DNA of 10,728 nt from the NCBI GenBank assembly GCA_958417695.1, contig CATZDQ010000043.1, positions 1-10,728 of the forward strand, read 5' to 3'. The translations under genes were made by a program, and so were the position numbers. Below, piece after piece: positions 1 through 4,832 of the stretch (its first letter is position 1; each line of letters starts with the position of its first letter). The notes beneath the pieces were generated by a model that made no database searches, was not told the origin of the DNA, and saw only the letters and a program-made list of their open reading frames with translations. This DNA comes from an uncultured Clostridiaceae bacterium (GTDB lineage Bacteria > Bacillota > Clostridia > TANB77 > CAG-508).

Positions 1-514
1 TTATAACTGGGATAAAGTTGTGACGGCAGATGGTATGGAAGGCTATATTGCTAGTGGTAATGCCAATGAAACATATATAGAAGTAGTTAGCTCTGGCGGT
101 AATTCTGGTGGTGGTTCAGAAGGTAAAAATGATGACTTTAAGATACAAGATACGCAGTTGATTACAGAACCAAATACAACAGTTGAGACAATTAAGGAGA
201 AATATAGTGATAAAACCATTACGGTTAAAAAGCCAGATGGCACAGTAGTAACAACGGGAAATATAGGAACTGGTTATACTGTGACGATAGATAAAAATAA
301 CTATGCTGTAGTAAAAAAAGGTGATGCAACAGGTGATGCAGAAATCAATTCAGCAGATTTGTTAAAAATACAAAAACATTTATTGAAAGTAAAAGTAGAA
401 AATGATGGTACAATTTTAGGAGCAATGGATGCAAATTCAGATGGAACCATTAATTCAGCAGATTTATTAAAAATACAAAAGTACTTATTAAAAGTATCTG
501 AAATTAATATATAA
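1..514 (+). CDS. Dockerin type I / SH3b surface protein, C-terminal part (5' end outside window)
   Basis: The reading frame is open from base 2, so this is the end of a longer secreted protein. A GTG at 20 is in frame but lies inside a domain and is not the start. The first ~30 residues (YNWDKV...GYIASG...YIEVV) look like the last strands of a bacterial SH3 domain. A Ser/Gly linker follows, then a ~70-residue beta-rich module with NIGTGYTVTID, of the kind often placed just before dockerins. A type I dockerin closes the protein, with two Ca-binding duplicated segments at about 321-388 and 426-499: GDATGDAEINSADLLKIQK and DANSDGTINSADLLKIQK. Both repeats carry Ser-Ala after the Asn, the positions that usually set cohesin specificity. 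Known role: dockerins bind cohesins to assemble extracellular complexes. The gene lies 14 bases upstream of the next CDS, so both are probably co-transcribed. The catalytic or binding part, if any, is not visible here. Confidence 0.85.
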   Translation, partial: YNWDKVVTADGMEGYIASGNANETYIEVVSSGGNSGGGSEGKNDDFKIQDTQLITEPNTTVETIKEKYSDKTITVKKPDGTVVTTGNIGTGYTVTIDKNNYAVVKKGDATGDAEINSADLLKIQKHLLKVKVENDGTILGAMDANSDGTINSADLLKIQKYLLKVSEINI

Positions 515-528
515 GAGAGGTGTGTAAA

Positions 529-2085
529 ATGAGAAAAGTAAATCAAAAAGTAGTGTCTATTTTCTTAATGTGTATCTTAGTTCTAATATCTATTACATGG
601 AATGCACAAGTAGAAGCGGCAAGTGTGACAATGAATGCAAGTGCTACCACAGTAACTGTAGGAGATAAAGTTACAATTACAGTAAATGCGACAGCTGGCT
701 CATGGAACTTAGCAATTAATGGTGGGGGTTTAACGGCACAAGATAGTTCTGGTTTAGTAGGACAAACCAATACGACATCTAATGCAAATGCTAGCAAGAG
801 TTATGTATTTTCTACAAGCAAGGCAGGTACTTATACCATTACTTTAACAGGCGATATTACAGATTATGATACAGATACAAATACAAAGATTAATAAAACA
901 GTTACCATAACTGTAAAGGAAAAAGAAACAACACCACCTGACAATAATAACAATGGAGGAAATAACAATAATTCCAATGGAAATAATAATAAACCTGTAG
1001 ATGAAACACCTACTTTTACAAGTGTAAATGAAACGGTATATGCAACAGGTGATATTAATGTTAGAAAAAGTTATACTACCAGTAGTAGTATAGTAGGAAC
1101 TCTTAAAAAAGGGGAAGCGGTTACTAGAACTGGTAAAGGTAGCAATGGTTGGAGTAAAGTAAGTTATAAAGGAACAACAGCTTACATTAGTTCTTCTCTA
1201 TTAACAACAACAAAGCCAGAAGAGGAGAAAAAATCTTCTAATGCTGCTTTAAAAAGTTTAAAAGTAGACCAAGAAGGTTTGACTCCGGAATTTAGTAAAG
1301 ATATTGAAAATTATGTGTTAAATGTACCTTCTACTGTAGAAAATTTAAAAGTTACGGCTGAACCAGAAGATGCAAAAGCAACGGTTAAGATTATTGGAAA
1401 TGAAGGATTAAAAGAGGGAGATAATAAAGTTACCATTACAGTAACAGCAGAGGATGGTTCTATTAAGACTTATCTATTAACGGTTACAAAAGGTGTAGAA
1501 AATACACAAACTTTAGGATTACAATCTTTAACAATTAAGGGAGTAGATTTTACAGATGTCTTTAAACCAGACGTATATGAATATACAATTGAAGTTAAAG
1601 AAGATATTAGTAAATTAGAAATAGAAGCCGTAGCAAATGATGAAAATGCGACTGTAGAAATTACAGGAAATGAAGATTTAGAAGATGGCGAAAATGTTAT
1701 TACCATTTTAGTAAAATCAGCAGATGGAGAAAATGTCGTTACTTATCAAATTACAGTTAATAAAACGAAACAAACAGAAGCTGTAGCAGAAACAACAAAT
1801 AAAATAGATATTGTTCTAATTGTGGTGATTGTAGCTGCTGTATTGTTAGTTATTCTAATTATTGTTTTATTCATTAGACGCCGTAAACAAATGCAGATGG
1901 ATGATGATGGTTATTATCCAGATGACGAAGAAGAAAATACTAATTGGACAACATCAAATTTTGAAGAAGATAACAAAAATGCTTATTTTGAAGATAATAA
2001 GATAAATCAGGATATATATAGGAATGATGATGATGACGATAATGATGATGATAGACCAAGACGTGGAAGAGGTAAACATTTTTAA
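529..2085 (+). CDS. Secreted, membrane-anchored protein with Ig-like, SH3b and two cadherin-like beta-sandwich domains
   Basis: A 518-residue protein. I choose ATG 529 because AGAGAGG (514-520) sits 8 bases ahead; an in-frame GTG at 520 overlaps that site. Residues 1-31 are a signal peptide (basic start, hydrophobic core FLMCILVLISI, cleavage near VEA-AS). Then come an Ig-like beta domain (about 33-130), an Asn-rich linker (about 133-155), an SH3b domain (about 165-226, with INVRKSYTTSSSIVGTLKKG and SNGWSKVSYKG), and two tandem cadherin-like beta-sandwich repeats (about 237-320 and 327-412, each with LxSL...YxLxV/YxIxV...GxNxxxI). A membrane helix (about 426-449) is followed by RRRK, giving an outside-in type I topology with a ~67-residue cytoplasmic tail rich in Asp/Glu/Asn and ending in a basic RPRRGRGKHF. 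It follows the dockerin gene in the same operon. Likely role (inferred): cell-surface adhesion or organising surface proteins. No catalytic motif is seen. Confidence 0.85.
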   Translation: MRKVNQKVVSIFLMCILVLISITWNAQVEAASVTMNASATTVTVGDKVTITVNATAGSWNLAINGGGLTAQDSSGLVGQTNTTSNANASKSYVFSTSKAGTYTITLTGDITDYDTDTNTKINKTVTITVKEKETTPPDNNNNGGNNNNSNGNNNKPVDETPTFTSVNETVYATGDINVRKSYTTSSSIVGTLKKGEAVTRTGKGSNGWSKVSYKGTTAYISSSLLTTTKPEEEKKSSNAALKSLKVDQEGLTPEFSKDIENYVLNVPSTVENLKVTAEPEDAKATVKIIGNEGLKEGDNKVTITVTAEDGSIKTYLLTVTKGVENTQTLGLQSLTIKGVDFTDVFKPDVYEYTIEVKEDISKLEIEAVANDENATVEITGNEDLEDGENVITILVKSADGENVVTYQITVNKTKQTEAVAETTNKIDIVLIVVIVAAVLLVILIIVLFIRRRKQMQMDDDGYYPDDEEENTNWTTSNFEEDNKNAYFEDNKINQDIYRNDDDDDNDDDRPRRGRGKHF

Positions 2086-2095
2086 AAAACAGTAA

Positions 2096-2135
2096 AATAA
2101 GGTTTCAGAGATTTTTCTTTGAAATCTTATTTTTT
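2096..2135 (+). terminator. Intrinsic terminator of the surface-protein operon
   Basis: A 12-bp stem (2096-2107 with 2120-2131, one G-T pair, arms AATAAGGTTTCA and TGAAATCTTATT) and a 12-base loop run into a T-tract. It lies 11 bases after the TAA at 2083-2085. Confidence 0.85.
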
Positions 2136-2148
2136 GTTCTTGAAAACA

Positions 2149-2177
2149 TTGACAGAAAAAAAGAAACCTTATATAAT
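2149..2177 (+). promoter_or_regulatory. Consensus vegetative promoter for tRNA-Thr
   Basis: TTGACA (2149-2154), a 17-base spacer and TATAAT (2172-2177) match the sigma-A consensus exactly. The predicted start near 2184 leaves an ~8-base leader before the tRNA, as expected for a strong stable-RNA promoter. Confidence 0.9.
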
Positions 2178-2191
2178 AGAAAAGTGGATAC

Positions 2192-2267
2192 GCTATTGTA
2201 GCTCAGTTGGTAGAGCAACAGATTCGTAACCTGTAGGTCGGCAGTTCGATTCTGCCCAATAGCTCCA
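2192..2267 (+). tRNA. tRNA-Thr (anticodon CGT)
   Basis: A 76-base cloverleaf with encoded CCA. The acceptor stem is perfect (GCTATTG 2192-2198 with CAATAGC 2257-2263), the discriminator is T, then CCA (2265-2267). The D-stem is GCTC/GAGC, the T-arm is GGCAG-TTCGATT-CTGCC, and the anticodon loop TTCGTAA gives CGT, reading the Thr codon ACG. The lowest anticodon-stem pair (positions 31-39, at the loop) is A-C rather than Watson-Crick; a G there would restore pairing. The other stems are intact, so it is probably functional. Confidence 0.93.
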
Positions 2268-2303
2268 TTAAGTAAAATTGTCGCACTAGACGAAAACATT
2301 GAT

Positions 2304-2331
2304 AAATCAACTGTAAAAGGTTGATTTTTTT
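2304..2331 (+). terminator. Hairpin/T-tract terminator after tRNA-Thr
   Basis: The stem AAATCAAC (2304-2311) pairs with GTTGATTT (2320-2327) around the loop TGTAAAAG, and the T-run continues to 2331. It sits 37 bases downstream of the tRNA CCA and is the most likely end of that transcript. Its loop resembles the one in the leader hairpin at 4446-4487. Confidence 0.75.
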
Positions 2332-2366
2332 ATGCTTCAACTTTGAAAAAGAAAGGATGGTGTGAT

Positions 2367-2650
2367 ATGATTGCTATTATAAAGAAGAAAAACAAGATAA
2401 AAAGAGAATTGCTCTCTAAAATTGAATGGGTTGTAGTTTGAATGCTATAAAACTTGAACACAAAATGATATTTGAAGGTTGTTTAAGAATTATAGAACAT
2501 ACAAACTTGGCGTATGTAGACCCACATAGGGTAATTATTAAAGATAAACTATGATTATTCTTTAATGAAGGTGATTACTTTTATGTGGGAGATTTAAGGA
2601 CTAAAATTCCTTTATCTCAATTAAAAGACTACATAGAAAGGCTACTTTAA
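2367..2650 (+). pseudogene. Degraded small ORF(s) of a mobile-element remnant
   Basis: A good Shine-Dalgarno (GAAAGGATGG, about 2351-2360) precedes ATG 2367, which encodes a lysine-rich 24-residue peptide (MIAIIKKKNKIKRELLSKI...) and stops at TGA 2439-2441. An overlapping frame starts at ATG 2426 and reads MGCSLNAIKLEHKMIFEGC..., meets TGA at 2552-2554, then continues coherently as LFFNEGDYFYVGDLRTK... to TAA 2648-2650. The continuous protein-like character across the TGA suggests one ~74-residue gene broken by a nonsense change; CGA (Arg) to TGA would do it. It is also possible that the two frames were one gene with a frameshift near 2430. I do not recognise the family. It lies 55 bases upstream of the recombinase pseudogene and is probably part of the same element. 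Confidence 0.55.
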
Positions 2651-2705
2651 TTTTAGAGTTTTTTTGTGCCTTTCCGTTCAGTAAATGAAAGGAGAGTTTA
2701 ATATT

Positions 2706-3242
2706 ATGAAAGAAGAAAGAAAAATCGCAGGAATTTATATTAGAGTTAGTACAGAAGATTAAGTTCGTGAAGGATTTAGTTTGCTAGAGTAAAAAGAAAA
2801 ACTACTACAACTTTGCAAATTCAAAGAATATGAAGTTTTTAAGGTATATGAAGATGCTGAAATATTAGCAAAAAATATTAAAAATAGACCAGCATTTCAA
2901 GAAATGTTAACAGATATGAAAGACAACAAAATCAATTATATTGTAGCCTATAAATTAGATAGGGTTACTCGTTCAGTTCGTGATTTAGAAGAACTAATAG
3001 CACAATTAGAATTACACAATACTTATTTGGTGTGTGATAAAGATGATGTAAATACCTCGACCGCTAATGGAAGATTTTTTACAAGAATGCTAACAGGATT
3101 ATCACAATTAGAAATTGAAATAAAATTGAATAAAGAAAAACAAAAATTGATTCGATTAGTTGCTATAAAAAATAACAAAAGATTTTCAAAAACTAAAAAA
3201 GAAAATTATAAAATTGGTGCAGTAATAAGTGTTCAAAAATAA
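2706..3242 (+). pseudogene. Large serine recombinase, broken (two in-frame TAA, C-terminus missing)
   Basis: AAAGGAGAG at 2688-2696 precedes ATG 2706. The frame reads MKEERKIAGIYIRVSTED, TAA (2760-2762), VREGFSLLE, TAA (2790-2792), KEKLLQLCKFKEYEVFKVYEDAEI..., and is then open to TAA 3240-3242. This is the N-terminal catalytic domain of the resolvase/invertase superfamily: the nucleophile Ser15 lies in YIRVS, followed by YKLDRVTRSVRDLEEL (about 82-97) and DVNTSTANGRFFTRMLTGLSQLEIEI. Both internal stops fall where family members usually have Gln (STEDQ..., LEQKEKL), each one C-to-T change from CAA. After LEIEI the sequence diverges into a lysine-rich tail, and the recombinase and zinc-ribbon domains of the usual ~500-residue enzymes are absent. 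Inactive as an integrase unless the stops are read through. A shorter product starting at ATG 2904 would lack the catalytic Ser. Confidence 0.85.
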
Positions 3243-3250
3243 AAAAGTTA

Positions 3251-3321
3251 GAGGAAAAATTCAAACTAAATACAATTTTTGTACTCATATATATTTCCTA
3301 ACAAGCACTGAATTTTTCCTC
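3251..3321. repeat. 13-bp perfect inverted repeat after the recombinase remnant
   Basis: GAGGAAAAATTCA (3251-3263) and its exact complement TGAATTTTTCCTC (3309-3321) enclose 45 bases, with a small internal dyad TACAA/TTGTA at 3271-3283. It starts 8 bases after the recombinase stop. It could be an RNA hairpin, or the scar where the lost 3' part of the recombinase was deleted. No T-tract follows, so it is not a standard terminator. Confidence 0.6.
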
Positions 3322-3341
3322 CCTAGTCAAAATTCAATCTA

Positions 3342-3356
3342 TGGGACTAAGTCCCA
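3342..3356. repeat. 15-base palindrome TGGGACT-A-AGTCCCA
   Basis: Two perfect 7-bp arms (3342-3348 and 3350-3356) surround one central base. It lies 34 bases before the start codon of the next ORF, so it may be an operator for that gene or part of an old recombination site. It is one of the few GC-rich spots in an AT-rich stretch. Confidence 0.45.
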
Positions 3357-3389
3357 AGACCTTTATAAAATAATGAAAGGATAGATAAA

Positions 3390-3737
3390 ATGATATTAAA
3401 AAATAATAGTGAAGATGTTAAAGTTTTAGTAAAATATTTTGAAAGTTTAAGTATAGAATATAATTTAAAATTAAGTATAATTGTTATACAAAGTGATTTG
3501 ATAAAATTAAAAATTGATAAAGAAAAGTTAGTTAATCTGTTAAAGAATTTCTTATGTGTTTTTGATAAAAACTATAATAAAAACGTAATGATTTCTTATA
3601 AAGATAATATGGATGTCTTTATATTAACAAAGGTAATGGAGATGAACGAAAAAGAAAAATTAAATTTTATATTTGAGATAATATATATTATCTATTATAA
3701 TGTAAAAAATAAGATTTTTTTAGTTAAAATGGAATGA
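3390..3737 (+). CDS. Hypothetical protein, 115 residues
   Basis: AAAGGA (3376-3381) lies 8 bases ahead of ATG 3390, a convincing start. The protein is rich in Lys, Asn and Ile and appears to mix helix and strand. It has no signal peptide; a hydrophobic stretch near the C-terminus (FIFEIIYIIYYNV) could be a buried helix or a weak membrane segment. I do not recognise the family. It sits in the islet between the recombinase remnant and the inverted orphan gene. Its base composition is as AT-rich as the rest of the islet. Its C-terminal pattern loosely resembles the short ORF at 4518-4748, too weakly to claim homology. No clear promoter is visible directly upstream; the 3342-3356 palindrome is the only regulatory-looking feature. 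Confidence 0.6.
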   Translation: MILKNNSEDVKVLVKYFESLSIEYNLKLSIIVIQSDLIKLKIDKEKLVNLLKNFLCVFDKNYNKNVMISYKDNMDVFILTKVMEMNEKEKLNFIFEIIYIIYYNVKNKIFLVKME

Positions 3738-3781
3738 AAATTGATTGTATCAAAGTAGTTTGAGTTATTATAATAGAAAAG

Positions 3782-3806
3782 TCCCCTACACAAGAAGTGC
3801 AGGGGG
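3782..3806 (-). terminator. Terminator of the minus-strand orphan gene
   Basis: On the minus strand the stem CCCCTGCAC, loop TTCTT and GTGTAGGGG (CCCCT/AGGGG and CAC/GTG with one mismatched pair) is followed by ACTTTT. It lies 8 bases past the stop of the gene ending at 3815. The A-run on the other side (3807-3810) means it could also act weakly on the plus strand, for the gene ending at 3737. Confidence 0.7.
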
Positions 3807-3814
3807 AAAAGCTT

Positions 3815-4165
3815 TTAAAGTGCTGCCAATAATTCTTCATTTTCCTGAATGTGACAATGAATTGCTTCTAATATCTCGTTAGAAAATGATTCTTTAGTTT
3901 TCTGAATCCGGCTGTCATTCATTCCAACATTGCAGCTAACTTTAATATATCGATATATCCTTCCTGAAAAGATACTGCCCCCATTTTCTGTGCAATCAAT
4001 AGTATCATATTTGGCTACCTTGATATATTCGGGCTCGGGACAGCCAGTATTCTGTGTTAATTGAGCGTAAATATTCCGATGAGTCATAACACCAGTATAC
4101 CGGATTGCATAAACATGACCACCATTTTCGTCAGTGAGTTCCACCATTAAAAATACTTTTTTCAT
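3815..4165 (-). CDS. Hypothetical protein, 116 residues, higher-GC orphan
   Basis: The start is the ATG at 4165-4163 (MKKVFLMVELTDENGG...), 7 bases after an AGGAGG site. An ATG two codons earlier is too close to that site, and the longer frame upstream is the 5' leader. The protein looks soluble and cytoplasmic: beta-rich first half (VFLMVEL, HVYAIRYTGV, YIKVAKYDTIDC), three Cys (about residues 42, 58 and 78), then an acidic C-terminal helix (ESFSNEILEAIHCHIQENEELLAAL). I do not recognise the family. Its GC content is visibly above that of the flanking islet, and the strand is opposite. It has its own promoter, 5' hairpin and terminator, making a self-contained cassette. This suggests independent acquisition, probably as cargo of the element whose recombinase lies upstream. 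Confidence 0.65.
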   Translation of the reverse strand: MKKVFLMVELTDENGGHVYAIRYTGVMTHRNIYAQLTQNTGCPEPEYIKVAKYDTIDCTENGGSIFSGRIYRYIKVSCNVGMNDSRIQKTKESFSNEILEAIHCHIQENEELLAAL

Positions 4166-4188
4166 TTCCATTCCTCCTATTTGATGTG

Positions 4189-4214
4189 TTCTTCTACTGT
4201 ATAAGCTAGAAGAA
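4189..4214 (-). promoter_or_regulatory. Hairpin in the 5' leader of the minus-strand orphan gene
   Basis: TTCTTCTA (4189-4196) and TAGAAGAA (4207-4214) form a perfect 8-bp stem with a 10-base loop, inside the ~70-base leader and about 24 bases upstream of the start codon. No T-tract follows. It may stabilise the mRNA or bind a regulator; function unknown. Confidence 0.45.
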
Positions 4215-4240
4215 TGTTTTCTAATATGTTTGATATATTT

Positions 4241-4269
4241 ATTATACCAAATTTCTACCCAAAAAACAA
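4241..4269 (-). promoter_or_regulatory. Promoter of the minus-strand orphan gene
   Basis: On the minus strand, TTGTTT (4269-4264), a 17-base spacer and TATAAT (4246-4241), the latter preceded by TGG to give an extended -10. Transcription would start near 4234, giving a leader of about 70 bases. Confidence 0.65.
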
Positions 4270-4310
4270 ATTTATGTAAAATCAAAGTTCTAAAATTTTT
4301 AATATTTTAA

Positions 4311-4338
4311 TTACAAATATTAAATTATATGATATACT
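4311..4338 (+). promoter_or_regulatory. Extended -10 promoter upstream of a structured leader
   Basis: TTACAA (4311-4316), a 16-base spacer and TATACT (4333-4338), with TG at 4330-4331 giving an extended -10. It points toward the hairpin leader and the ORF at 4518, and away from the minus-strand promoter at 4241-4269. Confidence 0.55.
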
Positions 4339-4344
4339 AGTTCT

Positions 4345-4517
4345 AACAATTGATGAGTTAATTATTTTTTTGAGCAAAATGTGGGAGGAACACTATAAAA
4401 AATAGGCGATTTTTTCGTAAATAACCTCCTAAAACGCTCTATTTCAAAACAACTTATGAACTGTAAAGGTTTGTAGGTTGTTTTTTTGTTTTCTTTCTAG
4501 GAAGGAGGATATTTTTT
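4345..4517 (+). promoter_or_regulatory. Structured 5' leader, possible attenuator
   Basis: A ~170-base non-coding leader. GGAGG (4384-4388) can pair with CCTCC (4425-4429), and AAATAG-GCG (4400-4408) can pair with CGC-T-CTATTT (4435-4444). The two pairings interleave, so they are either alternatives or a pseudoknot. A terminator-type hairpin follows at 4446-4487, then a second Shine-Dalgarno (GAAGGAGG, 4501-4508) ahead of the ORF. The upstream GGGAGGAA followed by ACTATAAAAAATAG resembles a leader-peptide start whose ATG has become ATA. This order (ribosome site, alternative pairings, terminator, gene) is that of an attenuated gene. It matches no riboswitch class I know. Confidence 0.45.
4446..4487 (+). 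terminator. Leader terminator hairpin
   Basis: AACAACTTA (4448-4456) pairs with TAGGTTGTT (4474-4482, one G-T pair) around a 17-base loop, ending in seven T (4481-4487). It lies before the ORF at 4518 and downstream of the 4311-4338 promoter, so it would control read-through into that ORF. Confidence 0.65.
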
Positions 4518-4748
4518 CTGCTTGAATTTAATTTATTACAAGAACTTGAACCAGATGCTGAAATATCAGAATTGTTTAAAGATTATACATATACAATATC
4601 TATTCAGACTATGAAAGTCAAATTTAACAAAGTGGAGGGAATTTTGCATTTAGTAAACTTCTTCTATAACTCTAGTAATACTACTGATGTTGTAAAATTA
4701 GCTTTGTTTTATATACGATATAGACTGAATAGTAACTTAATAGTATAA
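4518..4748 (+). CDS. Small hypothetical ORF, 76 residues, non-ATG start
   Basis: GAAGGAGG (4501-4508) is followed 9 bases later by CTG 4518, which opens a frame to TAA 4746-4748: LLEFNLLQELEPDAEISELFKDYTY..., ending YIRYRLNSNLIV. The residue pattern is protein-like (acidic amphipathic start, alternating hydrophobic middle), and the ribosome site is strong, but no ATG, GTG or TTG lies in frame at the right distance; ATA 4509 overlaps the ribosome site. Either CTG is used, or the original start codon was lost and this is a pseudogene. A TTG at 4522 in another frame gives only ~34 residues. The family is not recognised. Its expression would depend on the leader terminator upstream. Confidence 0.45.
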   Translation: MLEFNLLQELEPDAEISELFKDYTYTISIQTMKVKFNKVEGILHLVNFFYNSSNTTDVVKLALFYIRYRLNSNLIV

Positions 4749-4775
4749 ATTTTAAAATTAAAAATTGTAAAAACA

Positions 4776-4804
4776 TTGACAATACAGAACAAATGTTTTA
4801 AAAT
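4776..4804 (+). promoter_or_regulatory. Promoter of the ORF6N gene
   Basis: TTGACA (4776-4781), a 17-base spacer and TAAAAT (4799-4804). Transcription would start near 4811, some 22 bases before the ATG at 4833. The TTG of the -35 box is in frame with the gene but is not its start. Confidence 0.85.
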
Positions 4805-4832
4805 ATATAGAGATAAAAAAGGATGTGAAGCT

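Noticed and set aside
2105..2299. Minus-strand 64-codon frame across the tRNA, reading ...GQNRTADLQVTNLLLYQL...
   Set aside because: This is the well-known false protein produced by translating the antisense of a tRNA gene; the tRNA is real.
2142..2301. GAAAACATTGA occurring before and after the tRNA as possible direct repeats of an insertion
   Set aside because: Only 11 bases, AT-rich, and the first copy overlaps the -35 box; most likely chance.
2636..2674. GAAAGGC/GCCTTTC inverted repeat around the end of the broken small ORF
   Set aside because: The 25-base loop contains the T-run and none follows the stem, so it does not look like a terminator; weak support as anything else.
4166..4285. 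N-terminal extension of the 3815-4165 gene (MILHKFVFWVEIW...)
   Set aside because: It spans the promoter and leader hairpin, and AGGAGG points to the ATG at 4165.
4776..4832. TTG start for the ORF6N gene 19 codons upstream
   Set aside because: The TTG is the -35 box of a near-consensus promoter, and transcription would begin downstream of it.
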